Assembly (NCBI GenBank): GCA_002347925.1
Contig: DDYL01000048.1
Location: 1-21,792, forward strand
Length of the DNA stretch: 21,792 nucleotides
Direction: 5' to 3'
From: Chloroflexi bacterium UBA2235
GTDB taxonomy: Bacteria; Chloroflexota; UBA11872; UBA12225
Shown here: positions 6,965-14,115 of the stretch, one piece after another
Layout of the letters: every line of letters begins with the position of its first letter
How positions within the stretch are numbered: position 1 is the stretch's first letter
Made by a program: the position numbers and the translations under genes
The notes under the pieces: generated by a model
Told to the model about the DNA's origin: nothing
Database searches by the model: none
What the model saw: only the letters and a program-made list of their open reading frames with translations

Positions 6965-7669
6965 TCACTTGCGCAAGGCTCGGACGACCACTCGCGAGTC
7001 GTATCGCCGAGAAACCGGATTCCACTTGCCTCCGCAGGTGATAAGCGTCAATCCGTAGGCGACCATAGGTTCAAAGACAACCTTCGGCGCAGCCCCGTCT
7101 GCCGGAAACTCTCGATGCCACTCAACGTCGTACTTGTGTTCCACACCATCCGCCCCGCGAATGATCACCGGATCCCCAGACTTGGCCGAAGCGAGTTTGT
7201 TGAACACACCCGGCGCGCCCTGCCAGTCGAGATGCCCGGCCAGGATCGAGTTTCCCCGTAGCCCCGGGCGCGGGCTGTACTCAAACCACCCGATCTCCCC
7301 CGCGCGCTTTGGCACGTCCATCGAACCGTCATTCGTCAGACCCACCGCCACGACCGGCGCATCAACCCCGATCGACGGGATTGCCATGTATAGGGGCAAC
7401 TCAAGGTGGTCGATCGTCTTGGCCTTGGCGGTACTCGACCACGTCTTGATCCCAGGCACCGGTGTCGGCGCGGGAGCACTCGCAGTCTGGGTCGCTGGAG
7501 CCTTCCGCGACCAAGGCAGGCCATTTCGAACAACCAACACGCTACCCGCACCGAGAAGCGCTGCAAGACCCGCCGATCCGCCGATTAGGGCACGGCGTGT
7601 CCGCTTGTCATCCCACCGGGACGGAGGAGGGGTGGGTGTCGTGTCTTGGTCGGTCATTGCCATTGCCAT
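6965..7669 (-). CDS. Class F-like sortase (transpeptidase), 234 aa
   Basis: The protein is a membrane-anchored cysteine transpeptidase expected to cut a C-terminal pentapeptide motif in secreted proteins and join them to the cell wall. Numbering is from ATG 7669. A cytoplasmic N-terminal tail (about 1-25) is followed by a signal-anchor helix (about 27-47, ALIGGSAGLAALLGAGSVLVV), a Pro/Ala linker and the sortase domain from about residue 85. Catalytic His146 is in ILAGHLDW and Cys212 in LTLITCGG. An arginine-containing strand follows (RRYDSRVVVRA), but which Arg is catalytic is unclear. ITCGG and small size fit class F. The start is uncertain: no good ribosome-binding site is present, and ATG 7663 or 7657 is equally possible. 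A longer frame reaches 7771 but runs into the flgE terminator hairpin. The likely substrate, the MPNTG propeller protein, is encoded downstream on the same strand. Confidence 0.88.
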   Translation of the reverse strand: MAMAMTDQDTTPTPPPSRWDDKRTRRALIGGSAGLAALLGAGSVLVVRNGLPWSRKAPATQTASAPAPTPVPGIKTWSSTAKAKTIDHLELPLYMAIPSIGVDAPVVAVGLTNDGSMDVPKRAGEIGWFEYSPRPGLRGNSILAGHLDWQGAPGVFNKLASAKSGDPVIIRGADGVEHKYDVEWHREFPADGAAPKVVFEPMVAYGLTLITCGGKWNPVSRRYDSRVVVRALRK

Positions 7670-7681
7670 GGATGGCCCACG

Positions 7682-7699
7682 CCGCATGACACCATGCGG
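7682..7699 (-). promoter_or_regulatory. Perfect hairpin just upstream of the sortase start
   Basis: CCGCAT and ATGCGG form a six-pair stem with a six-base loop, ending 12 bases before ATG 7669. It could be an operator or could occlude the sortase ribosome-binding region, which would fit the absence of a good Shine-Dalgarno sequence. Function is inference. Confidence 0.3.
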
Positions 7700-7769
7700 A
7701 TGAACCCTTTCCACAAGTATCGGGTGCAATCTCAGGGTCTGAAGTGGCGGAGCCCTTGGTGACGGCACC

Positions 7770-7807
7770 AAAAGCCGACGGGCGCCACCTCCGAGGAGAT
7801 GGCGCCC
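7770..7807 (-). terminator. Probable terminator of the hook operon (after flgE)
   Basis: GGGCGCCA (7780-7787) and TGGCGCCC (7800-7807) give an eight-pair, very GC-rich stem 48 bases after the flgE stop. On the minus strand the stem is followed by GTCGGC and then TTTT, so the T tract is short and displaced. Termination may be partial, allowing read-through into the sortase block. Confidence 0.5.
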
Positions 7808-7854
7808 GCCTGTTGCGCTGTTTCCCGCGATGACGCCCGCGGAGGCGAGGGCTA

Positions 7855-9564
7855 CTACCGCTTGAGGTTCACGAGGTCCTGAAGCATTTCGTCGGACGTC
7901 GTGATGATGCGGCTGTTGGCCTGGAAGCCACGCTCGGCGCGGATCATGTCGGTGAACTGCACCGAGAGGTCGACGTTCGACAACTCGAGCTGACCACCGT
8001 TGATCTGGCCACGCGATCCGGCGCCCGGGACACCGACCTGCGGGATGCCCGAGTTCGCGGATTCCGACATGAGGTTCTGGCTGACAAGCGAGAGACCGCT
8101 CGGGTTCGCGAAGGTGGCGAGGGCGATCTGGCCGAGGGCCTCCTGCACACCATTGGAATACGAACCGGTGATCACACCGTTGGAACCGACCGTGAAGGAG
8201 GTCAGGGTGCCCGTCGGGTGCCCGTCATTCTCCACCGCCGAAACGGTGTTGCCGTCCTGCAACTGGGTCATCCGGGTGAAGTCGAGCAGAAGCTGCTGGC
8301 CCTGCGCCTGACCGTTGGCGAAGTTCAACGTCACACGCGACCCGGTCAGGTCGGTAGCCGTCACTGGCGCCGTCGCCCCGGCCACGGTTGAGGTCGTAGC
8401 CGCCTGGAACTTGCCACTCGGGTCGAAGGAAACAAACCCGAACGCCTGTCCATTCGTTGCGTCAGCCTTGAGGGTCGTGCCAGCGTCAAGGTTGGCAACC
8501 GTCCACTTCCAGGTGTTCGATCCGACCGCCGGGGTAACGCCGGTCGCGGTTGGCACCTGCTTCTGGAACTTGACCGTGAGTTCGTGAGCCATGCCAAGGG
8601 TGTCATAGGCGACGATCGAGGTGGTCATCGACTCAAGACCGGTCGAGGCACGCCCCTTGAGTGCAGCGCCCAGTTCGAGATTCGAGCTGGGGGAGGAACC
8701 GAAGCTGAGGGCCTTCGCAGCCTTGAAGACGAGACCGCCTTCGGCCGAGACACTGGCTGAGTCGGAAGCGGACACCTGGATCACATCTGTCTCGCCACCA
8801 GCGGTCAACGCAGTGTTGATCGCCGTGGCCACTGCCGTCGCCAAGTCAGCGATTGTCGACGCATTCTTGGTGAGCGCGGTCGAAATCGTCGCGTTGTAGG
8901 TCTTTCCACCGTAGGTGAAGGTCAGCGCATCGGTGGCGGTCGTTGCGAACGAGATCGCGCTTGCCACCGTGGAACTCTCAACGACGCCAGAAGAAACGAG
9001 GTCGGTCGATGATCCGTTCAGGTTCCCATTGAATGAAACCATGGATGAAGCCTTCGCATTGACACCCGCGCCGAGCGGGATGGTCAGCGGGGCCGACGGA
9101 GGCATCGCCGAGTTGATGACCTTCTGACCGGAGGCATTCGTCTCAGCCACCCAGCCGTTGACACGAAGACCCGTGGAAGGTGAGATCAGCGCACCGGTGC
9201 TGTCAAGATCGAACGCACCGTCACGGCTGTAGAACTTGCGGTAGCCGTCGGTCATGATGAAGTAGCCGTCACCGGAGATGGCCATGTCGGTCAGCTTGGA
9301 GGTGTTGCTCAGGACGCCCTGGGTGTTGAGCTTGTCCACACCGGAGATGGCCATGCCGAGCCCGATCTGGATGCTGTCCTGTCCACCGGAGCCGATAGCC
9401 CCAGGGATCGAACCGCGGATGGTCTGGGCGAGCAACGTCTGGAACGTGACACGGCTGGACTTGAAGCCAGTGGTGTTGACGTTGGCGATGTTGTTGGAGA
9501 TGACGTCCATCATGGTCTGATGGTTCTTGAGACCGCTGATGGCTGAGTTCATTGCGCGCAGCAT
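7855..9564 (-). CDS. flgE: Flagellar hook protein FlgE, 569 aa
   Basis: FlgE subunits polymerise outside the cell into the curved hook joining rod and filament. The N-terminal rod/hook helix (residues 1-35) contains the family signature ISNNIANVNTTGFK. Residues 92-140 (DMAISGDGYFIMTDG ... YSRDGAFDLDSTGALI) are the FlgE/F/G core. VSFNGNLN at 176-183 and SIVAYDTLGMAHELTVKFQK from 316 are hook-specific. The C-terminal helix (VDLSVQFTDMIRAERGFQANSRIITTSDEMLQDLVNLKR) matches the conserved D0 end. About 100 residues (200-300) between the two hook segments look like a flagellin-IN-type insertion (YGGKTYNATIS...TAVATAIN) and lengthen the protein beyond common FlgE sizes. Start ATG 9564 follows AAGGA. 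It lies after fliK, flgD and the TIGR02530 gene, which supports FlgE over FlgF or FlgG. Confidence 0.95.
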   Translation of the reverse strand: MLRAMNSAISGLKNHQTMMDVISNNIANVNTTGFKSSRVTFQTLLAQTIRGSIPGAIGSGGQDSIQIGLGMAISGVDKLNTQGVLSNTSKLTDMAISGDGYFIMTDGYRKFYSRDGAFDLDSTGALISPSTGLRVNGWVAETNASGQKVINSAMPPSAPLTIPLGAGVNAKASSMVSFNGNLNGSSTDLVSSGVVESSTVASAISFATTATDALTFTYGGKTYNATISTALTKNASTIADLATAVATAINTALTAGGETDVIQVSASDSASVSAEGGLVFKAAKALSFGSSPSSNLELGAALKGRASTGLESMTTSIVAYDTLGMAHELTVKFQKQVPTATGVTPAVGSNTWKWTVANLDAGTTLKADATNGQAFGFVSFDPSGKFQAATTSTVAGATAPVTATDLTGSRVTLNFANGQAQGQQLLLDFTRMTQLQDGNTVSAVENDGHPTGTLTSFTVGSNGVITGSYSNGVQEALGQIALATFANPSGLSLVSQNLMSESANSGIPQVGVPGAGSRGQINGGQLELSNVDLSVQFTDMIRAERGFQANSRIITTSDEMLQDLVNLKR

Positions 9565-9586
9565 GGGAGGTTCCTTCCAGAATGGT

Positions 9587-9769
9587 TCATGCGTGCTGCG
9601 TCGCGGAAGCGCGTGGTCCAGGCCCGCCGGATGTCATCCGGTCGTGCAAGCCTCCCTTGCGGGTCCAGCTGTTCATGGTCCTCGAGCTGCTGCGAAGCAT
9701 CTGTATAAAGTTGTGCCGGGCTGTGCGTGCCTTGGTCACGTATCCGGTGACGTCAAGCAGTTGGCGCAT
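9587..9769 (-). CDS. Possible small basic protein, 60 aa, between TIGR02530 gene and flgE
   Basis: The frame begins at ATG 9769, overlapping the last 17 bases of the TIGR02530 gene, and stops 22 bases before flgE, so it fills most of the only sizeable gap in the hook operon. GGTGGTAAGG directly precedes the ATG and could serve as a ribosome-binding site. The first half (MRQLLDVTGYVTKARTARHN...) looks helical and basic, and the second half is rich in Ser, Thr, Gly and Arg, like a shadow. I recognise no family. Small genes such as flbD often sit next to flgE, but this sequence does not show the FlbD pattern. It could equally be spacer containing two hairpins (9627-9641 and 9735-9751). Confidence 0.3.
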   Translation of the reverse strand: MRQLLDVTGYVTKARTARHNFIQMLRSSSRTMNSWTRKGGLHDRMTSGGPGPRASATQHA

Positions 9770-10247
9770 CCTTACCACCGGCAATCACCACACTGTCGAT
9801 CTGGGTGAAGACGCTGTCGGACATGCGGTCCGCCCCAACGGCCGTGATGACCGTCCGGTTCTTCACACTTACGACGAATGCGAGATCGTCGAGCAGGATG
9901 AGCGATTCCTTGCCTCCTTTAAGGCCAGCCTTGTCGACCGCGGCGGCCAGTTTGGCGAGTGACTCCGGTCCCAGTTCGACCGACGCCTGCGCCAACCGTT
10001 GCTGTGCGTGAGCCGAGAACCGAACCTGCGACACCGGTGGGACTTCCGGAATGGCGGGAATGGACGCGGGGACACCCATCGGCAGGACCGATGGAACAGC
10101 TAGGCTTTCCTGGAGCACCTGGTCGAACGCAAGGCCGATTTCCCCCCCGGGTTGCCCCGGACGAGCCGCAGGGGCACGCTCTACCGGGGCGTTTCCCCGG
10201 CTTCGCGCAATGCCCAGTAGGCCTGCGTTCGCGTTGTAGTCCGTCAT
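9753..10247 (-). CDS. TIGR02530 family flagellar operon protein, about 164 aa
   Basis: The C-terminal 90 residues match the small conserved flagellar operon family known as TIGR02530: VRFSAHAQQRLAQASVELGPESLAKLAAAVDKAGLKGGKESLILLDDLAFVVSVKNRTVITAV, cited here by its key parts FSAHAQQRL, AVDKA, KESLILLDDLAF and VSVKNRTVITAV. Members lie between flgD and flgE in Bacillota, Thermotogota and related phyla, as here. Their exact job is not established; a cytoplasmic role in hook assembly is the usual guess. The N-terminal 70 residues are a Pro/Ala-rich linker. The start is uncertain: ATG 10247 is chosen, GTG 10259 is in frame, and neither has a clear ribosome-binding site. An AGGAAGG sits further upstream, spaced correctly only for an out-of-frame ATG at 10269. 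Confidence 0.88.
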   Translation of the reverse strand: MTDYNANAGLLGIARSRGNAPVERAPAARPGQPGGEIGLAFDQVLQESLAVPSVLPMGVPASIPAIPEVPPVSQVRFSAHAQQRLAQASVELGPESLAKLAAAVDKAGLKGGKESLILLDDLAFVVSVKNRTVITAVGADRMSDSVFTQIDSVVIAGGKDAPTA

Positions 10248-10305
10248 GGTTCTTTGCACACGCTCTCATTCCGACTGCCCTTCCTGAGGCAGACGGCTGG
10301 TGTTG

Positions 10306-10890
10306 CTACCCGATTGGCGCGGTGCCCTGTGTCGTGGTCGTCGTGCCGCTGGATGACGACGAGCTTCCCGTTCCTGAGACGGCGGCTGGTTCGCCCGGCA
10401 TGAGAATCCTGGACACATCGCTGAGTGCCACCTCTTCGGTGCCAATGCGAAGCATCGGCTTGCCGCTTACCATGGTGACGGCTCGCACCTCGCCGGTGAT
10501 GACGCCCTCAGCGCCGAATGCCTGAACTTGGCGACCGAGCAGGAGATTGGCATCAGTCATTTGCTGCGCTGTTGCGAGCTCCTGGACGCCCTTGTTGACC
10601 TGCTGCATCTGCTCGAGGCTGTTGAACTGCGCCAACTGGGCAATGAACTCCTTGTCCTCCATGGGCTTCATGGGATCCTGATTGCCCATCTGAGCGAGGA
10701 GAAGTTTCATGAAATCGTCTTTGCCCAGGCCGTTGGCTGTGCCATCGAGGGATTGCTTGGCCTTGGCTGCCGAGGTTGCGGCAGTCGAGGGGAGGCCGAG
10801 CTTGGCGCGCGTCGCGTCGTCAAGCAGTTTCGGCTTCGCCACGGCCCCAAGACCGGACCCGTTCAGCATTGAAGAGATTGGAGAGGGCAT
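10306..10890 (-). CDS. flgD: Flagellar hook assembly (cap) protein FlgD, 194 aa
   Basis: FlgD caps the growing hook and places FlgE subunits. The conserved N-terminal export/assembly region is clear at residues about 54-105: GLGKDDFMKLLLAQMGNQDP, then MKPMEDKEFIAQLAQFNSLEQMQQVN. A short beta-rich domain follows (LLGRQVQAFGAEGVITGEVRAVTMVSGKPMLRIG), resembling the FlgD Tudor-like part. The Ig-like domain of longer FlgD proteins is absent, and the tail is a Ser/Thr run ending APIG. Start ATG 10890 is supported by AAGGAG five bases upstream; a longer frame to 10935 overlaps fliK and has no such site. It lies 28 bases after fliK, in the same operon. Confidence 0.94.
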   Translation of the reverse strand: MPSPISSMLNGSGLGAVAKPKLLDDATRAKLGLPSTAATSAAKAKQSLDGTANGLGKDDFMKLLLAQMGNQDPMKPMEDKEFIAQLAQFNSLEQMQQVNKGVQELATAQQMTDANLLLGRQVQAFGAEGVITGEVRAVTMVSGKPMLRIGTEEVALSDVSRILMPGEPAAVSGTGSSSSSSGTTTTTQGTAPIG

Positions 10891-10918
10891 CGGCGCTCCT
10901 TGGTTTCTGGTTGCCCGG

Positions 10919-13180
10919 TTAGTCCGGACGACCAATGGTTCCCGGGTTTGTCACGGTTGCTGACGCCAACGCCCGGCGTCCGCCATACGCTCCAAGTCCC
11001 GCACTGACCCGCGATTGCACCCCGAGGGCACGCGTCACGCTTGAAATCGATTCCCCGGACGCGCGAAGGTTCTCGCTTCCGGCATCGGTTGCGGTCGGCG
11101 CTGCCAGCGGTGCCACCACTGGTTGCACGTCGAACGGTTGCCCGTTCTGATCGAAATAGACCCTGCCAAAGAAACTGTTCGCCCACTCGCGCCCGCCGTC
11201 GCCGGCTTCGGCTTGAGGTCCAGCCTGATCGGACCCCCTCTGGGTTCCCTGTTCTCCCTGCCGGCTGGGCTGCCTGCCCGCCTGGTCATCAGTCCGCTCG
11301 CGCAGACCCACATCCATGCGCTCCAGTCTGAGTCCGGCCTCGCCAAGCGAAGCACGCAACTGGGGCAGCGCCGCCTCAAGCGCCTTGCGTGCCTCCGGGG
11401 TCGAGGTGGTGAGATCCACACCGATCGATCCCTGGCGCAGCGTAAGGCGAATGGTCAGTGGTCCGAGATTTTCCGGCGAAAGCCGGAGAGTGAATTGGCG
11501 TGCCTCGCCCGCACCAGTCAGACGCGCAACACGCACGAGGACTGGGGCGACCTGATCATGCAACTCATCACCGAACGAAGTGCCCGGTGTGGTGCTGGTC
11601 GCGGACGCGACATCTGCCAGATTTGAACGCGCCGCCGACTGCACTCCTGAGCCGGTAACGCCTGCTGAACCGGTTGTGCCAGAACCAGTCACGGGAGCAG
11701 CCGGGGCCGCTTGGACGTCATCGCCGTCAACTGCCGACGCCTGAGCGCCTGCACCTGATGCGCCTGCCGCACCCGAAACAGCTGAGACCATCCCTGCCTG
11801 CAAGGTCGGTACGCCCTCTGCATCGCCCGAGGCAAGCCCCGGATCGGCGATACCAGACGCATCAACACCCGCTACCCGTTGGCCCGTCCCTGATGACGCA
11901 ACTGGCGCCACGATTGGCACCACCGTCGCAACACCTGCCTCAGCCACGGCAATGACGGCCGCGCCTGACGCATCGGAAAGTGCTGCCGTTGCCGCCACAG
12001 GAGTGGCGGTGACTACGTCAGCAACCTCAGCCTGAGCCGCTGCGACCGAAGCCTGAGCGGGAGCGGTTGCCACAGGGGCCTGCGCCTCCTCGTCAGCCGC
12101 GGTTGCCAAGGCCGATGCCAAAGCGCCAAAGACACCTGCACCATCCAGTGACACGCCACCTGTCGCCAGGTCCGTCGGCACGATGGCCGGGGCGGAACCG
12201 TCGACGGTCAACGTGGCACCCATCTGGCGCAGCGCGACGAGCAACCCGGCAAGGGACGTCTGATCGGAAGGAGTACCGGTCAGCGTGGGCATCTCCGGAA
12301 TCGTGCCGTCAAAGGCACTCGTCAGGAGCATTCCCAGTTCAACCGTTCCCGATCCGCCAGTCATTGCCTCGGCGACCTGCCCCAGGAGAACCTGGATGGC
12401 ATTCGACAAGGCAGGGGCCACTTCGGCGATAGCCGCGTCAATCGCGGCCGGATTGCCGGTAGCCACGGCCTGCTCAATGCGTTGGGACGCCGCGTCAACC
12501 GCGCCGGCAGCATTCGCCGGTGTCATGACGGGAGATCCACCACTTGAACGAGACTCGGAACCACCCGACGAAACGGTCGGATCTGGGCGCGCTGACACCT
12601 GCACCGAAGCCTCACCTGCGCTCCGCGCCGCCGCGTTATCGGCAAGGCGTTCCGCCGCGTCGGCCTTGACCTGCCGGGCGCGTTCAAGCGCACGGGAGAC
12701 CCGACCAACCGACCTCATCGCACTCGCAACGTCACGCCGGAGCGAACTACTGCGAGACCGCGACGCATCCGACCCTTGGGAGCCGGAAGCTGGACCCGCC
12801 TGGGATATTCCCTCATTCGAGGGCAATTCGTGGGCGTTCGAACTGCCAACGGTTGCCTGTGGCGCCAGACCCGCCACAACGGCATCCCGGGTTTCCGACT
12901 GGCCTCGGCCGACCCGGGAAGAGACGATGCGCGCAAGCACGGAAGCAAAGCCCGGCCGATTCCCGGCGACCGAACCCAATCCACTACTTGGCGAACCTGT
13001 CGCGTCGCCACTTGCGGTAGCCGACTGCACACCACCCGGGCCAACGCCCGAGGCACCGCGCACACCTGAAACCGCCTGCAACGCACGAGCGGACAGCGCG
13101 CTCCCGCCCAACCCCGAGAGCGCAAGACTCTCATGGGCTGCCGAAGCACCCTTGCCCAACGATGGGACAGACCTGCCCAT
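10919..13180 (-). CDS. fliK: Flagellar hook-length control protein FliK, 753 aa
   Basis: FliK is exported as a molecular ruler and switches the export gate from hook to filament substrates through FlhB. The conserved C-terminal hook-length domain spans residues about 536-626 and contains ARQFTLRLSPENLGPLTIRL and LRASLGEAGLRLERMDV, the family hallmark. Residues 1-530 are a low-complexity Ala/Ser/Gly/Val region expected of a ruler. Unusually, about 127 residues follow the domain, including a Gln/Gly/Arg-rich patch and a short ordered-looking segment (WANSFFGRVYFDQNGQPFDVQPV). Start ATG 13180 is supported by AAAGGAG five bases upstream; the frame extends to 13318 but without a binding site. It is first in an operon with flgD, the TIGR02530 gene and flgE, behind a structured leader and a candidate promoter. 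Length exceeds enterobacterial FliK (about 400 residues). Confidence 0.93.
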   Translation of the reverse strand: MGRSVPSLGKGASAAHESLALSGLGGSALSARALQAVSGVRGASGVGPGGVQSATASGDATGSPSSGLGSVAGNRPGFASVLARIVSSRVGRGQSETRDAVVAGLAPQATVGSSNAHELPSNEGISQAGPASGSQGSDASRSRSSSLRRDVASAMRSVGRVSRALERARQVKADAAERLADNAAARSAGEASVQVSARPDPTVSSGGSESRSSGGSPVMTPANAAGAVDAASQRIEQAVATGNPAAIDAAIAEVAPALSNAIQVLLGQVAEAMTGGSGTVELGMLLTSAFDGTIPEMPTLTGTPSDQTSLAGLLVALRQMGATLTVDGSAPAIVPTDLATGGVSLDGAGVFGALASALATAADEEAQAPVATAPAQASVAAAQAEVADVVTATPVAATAALSDASGAAVIAVAEAGVATVVPIVAPVASSGTGQRVAGVDASGIADPGLASGDAEGVPTLQAGMVSAVSGAAGASGAGAQASAVDGDDVQAAPAAPVTGSGTTGSAGVTGSGVQSAARSNLADVASATSTTPGTSFGDELHDQVAPVLVRVARLTGAGEARQFTLRLSPENLGPLTIRLTLRQGSIGVDLTTSTPEARKALEAALPQLRASLGEAGLRLERMDVGLRERTDDQAGRQPSRQGEQGTQRGSDQAGPQAEAGDGGREWANSFFGRVYFDQNGQPFDVQPVVAPLAAPTATDAGSENLRASGESISSVTRALGVQSRVSAGLGAYGGRRALASATVTNPGTIGRPD

Positions 13181-13246
13181 ATTCGCTCCTTTTCGGATGC
13201 ATGGCAATCGCGACGCCAGCGGCGCCACGGCTTGCCGGAACCAACC

Positions 13247-13402
13247 GACCATTTCCCAGGATGACCTGGCCGGTCTTCGACCCACGCATCTGTCCCTGTC
13301 CGCGTGGTTCGCCCCCACAACCTATGGGGATCAGAACCGCTCAACCCGTAATCCCGGACATGCCGGGATTGCTCCGGAGTGACCCAACTCTGATCCCGAT
13401 AG
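13247..13402 (-). promoter_or_regulatory. Structured 5' leader RNA of the fliK operon, unassigned (riboswitch-like)
   Basis: On the minus strand CTATCGGGATCAGA (13402-13389) pairs with TCTGATCCCCATAG (13335-13322): 13 pairs with one C-C mismatch. Inside lies a perfect eight-pair hairpin, AATCCCGG/CCGGGATT with a five-base loop (13350-13370). The 3' strand of the outer stem overlaps an alternative hairpin, CCCCA/TGGGG (13313-13329), so the two folds exclude each other. Further hairpins follow: CCACGC/GCGTGG (13282-13307) and CCAGG/CCTGG enclosed by GACC/GGTC (13247-13275). All are in the transcript predicted from the promoter at 13422-13452, about 65 bases before the fliK ribosome-binding site. 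No T tract follows, so this is not a simple terminator. It does not match the c-di-GMP riboswitch consensus by eye. Confidence 0.55.
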
Positions 13403-13421
13403 ACTCGTGTGCTTCTATTCA

Positions 13422-13452
13422 GTTATACCATACGCCCCGGCCATTCTGTCCA
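13422..13452 (-). promoter_or_regulatory. Candidate extended -10 promoter for the fliK operon
   Basis: On the minus strand TGGTATAAC gives an extended -10 (TG-N-TATAAC, -10 hexamer at 13427-13422). A TGGACA at 13452-13447 could be the -35, with a long 19-base spacer that an extended -10 may tolerate. The start site would be near 13415, giving an mRNA leader of about 235 bases before the fliK ATG. Confidence 0.45.
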
Positions 13453-14095
13453 GCGATCGATTGCCACGCTGACGCCGCTGGATCCCTCCGACGCCAAACG
13501 CCAGGGCTTCCACCGACCATCAGATACAAGCTCCCTCTGGACAGCCCATAAAGGGCACCAGGCGCACATCCATGTCGCCTGCGGTTTCCACTTGTGCCAT
13601 CCTTGGCATTCCGGGGGAAACGTCGCACCTGCGACGCACCACCAACCGCACCATCCATGCAGCGGCCAGCCACTCCGCATCCTTGCGGACCAACGTCGCC
13701 TGGAGGTCGAGCCGGAGATCAGTTTCCCGACCTCAAACACCACTCCTGGACAACGCCACTTCCTTGCCACCGGCCATCCATGGCCACGCTTTGTCGCGTC
13801 CCGTCATGGGTTGACGACAATCCGGCACATCCCGGTCCCGGAAATTCGCGTGCTCTGCCCCCAGCCGTCTCCGGCCTGGCAACTACGCTCAGGCCCGACC
13901 CTCCATGGCCGGACCAGGGCCTCAATGCCCAAGTTAGGTGCGGACCATTCCTTCGGCCCGTCTACCCGGCTGGCACATCCTTGAGCCAGACCCCGCCTGC
14001 CCAGCCGTCCGTGGCCGGGCAATCCATCGACATCACCAACACCACTCTGCGCCTGACAGGGCGCACCTGATGACATGCCAGTGATTCGTGCTGTG
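13453..14095. other. Long spacer between flgB and fliK with a possible decayed reading frame
   Basis: No intact gene is convincing in this stretch. On the minus strand one frame reads plausibly from ATG 13807 (MTGRDKAWPWMAGG...) to TGA 13733-13735, then stays open for 70 more codons to TGA 13520-13522 (GRETDLRLDLQATLVRKDAE...). Most codons of the second half end in G or C and the residues look protein-like, so it may be a gene broken by an in-frame stop, or chance. Overlapping frames on both strands are rich in His, Pro, Trp and Arg and look like noise. Inverted repeats are frequent: GGCCAT/ATGGCC at 13772-13785 and AGGCCC/GGGCCT at 13891-13922. Confidence 0.4.
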
Positions 14096-14115
14096 AAAAA
14101 ACACTAGTGAGTGCT
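14096..14115 (-). terminator. Weak intrinsic terminator overlapping the flgB stop codon
   Basis: On the minus strand AGCACT and AGTGTT (one G-T wobble) form a six-pair stem with a CACT loop, running into a six-T tract (14096-14101). The stem uses part of the flgB TAG. The low GC of the stem makes it a weak terminator, but it fits the end of the flgC-to-flgB block before the long spacer. Confidence 0.42.

Noticed and set aside
7670..7771. N-terminal extension of the sortase to 7771
   Set aside because: It starts inside the flgE terminator hairpin and has no ribosome-binding site.
7855..9564. FlgF or FlgG instead of FlgE
   Set aside because: Length, hook-specific segments and position after flgD and the TIGR02530 gene favour FlgE.
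13181..13318. N-terminal extension of FliK to 13318
   Set aside because: The AAAGGAG five bases before ATG 13180 marks the start, and the upstream part belongs to the structured leader.
12285..13382. 365-codon open frame on the plus strand
   Set aside because: It is antisense to fliK, whose GC-rich codons leave the opposite frame open; the composition is not protein-like and there is no ribosome-binding site.
13247..13402. Known c-di-GMP (GEMM) riboswitch in the fliK leader
   Set aside because: The conserved GEMM core and tetraloop-receptor pattern could not be found by eye, so no known class is assigned.
13409..14070. Plus-strand frames of 191 and 158 codons in the flgB-fliK spacer
   Set aside because: They are rich in His, Pro, Trp and Arg, lack ribosome-binding sites and overlap each other; they look like GC-driven noise.
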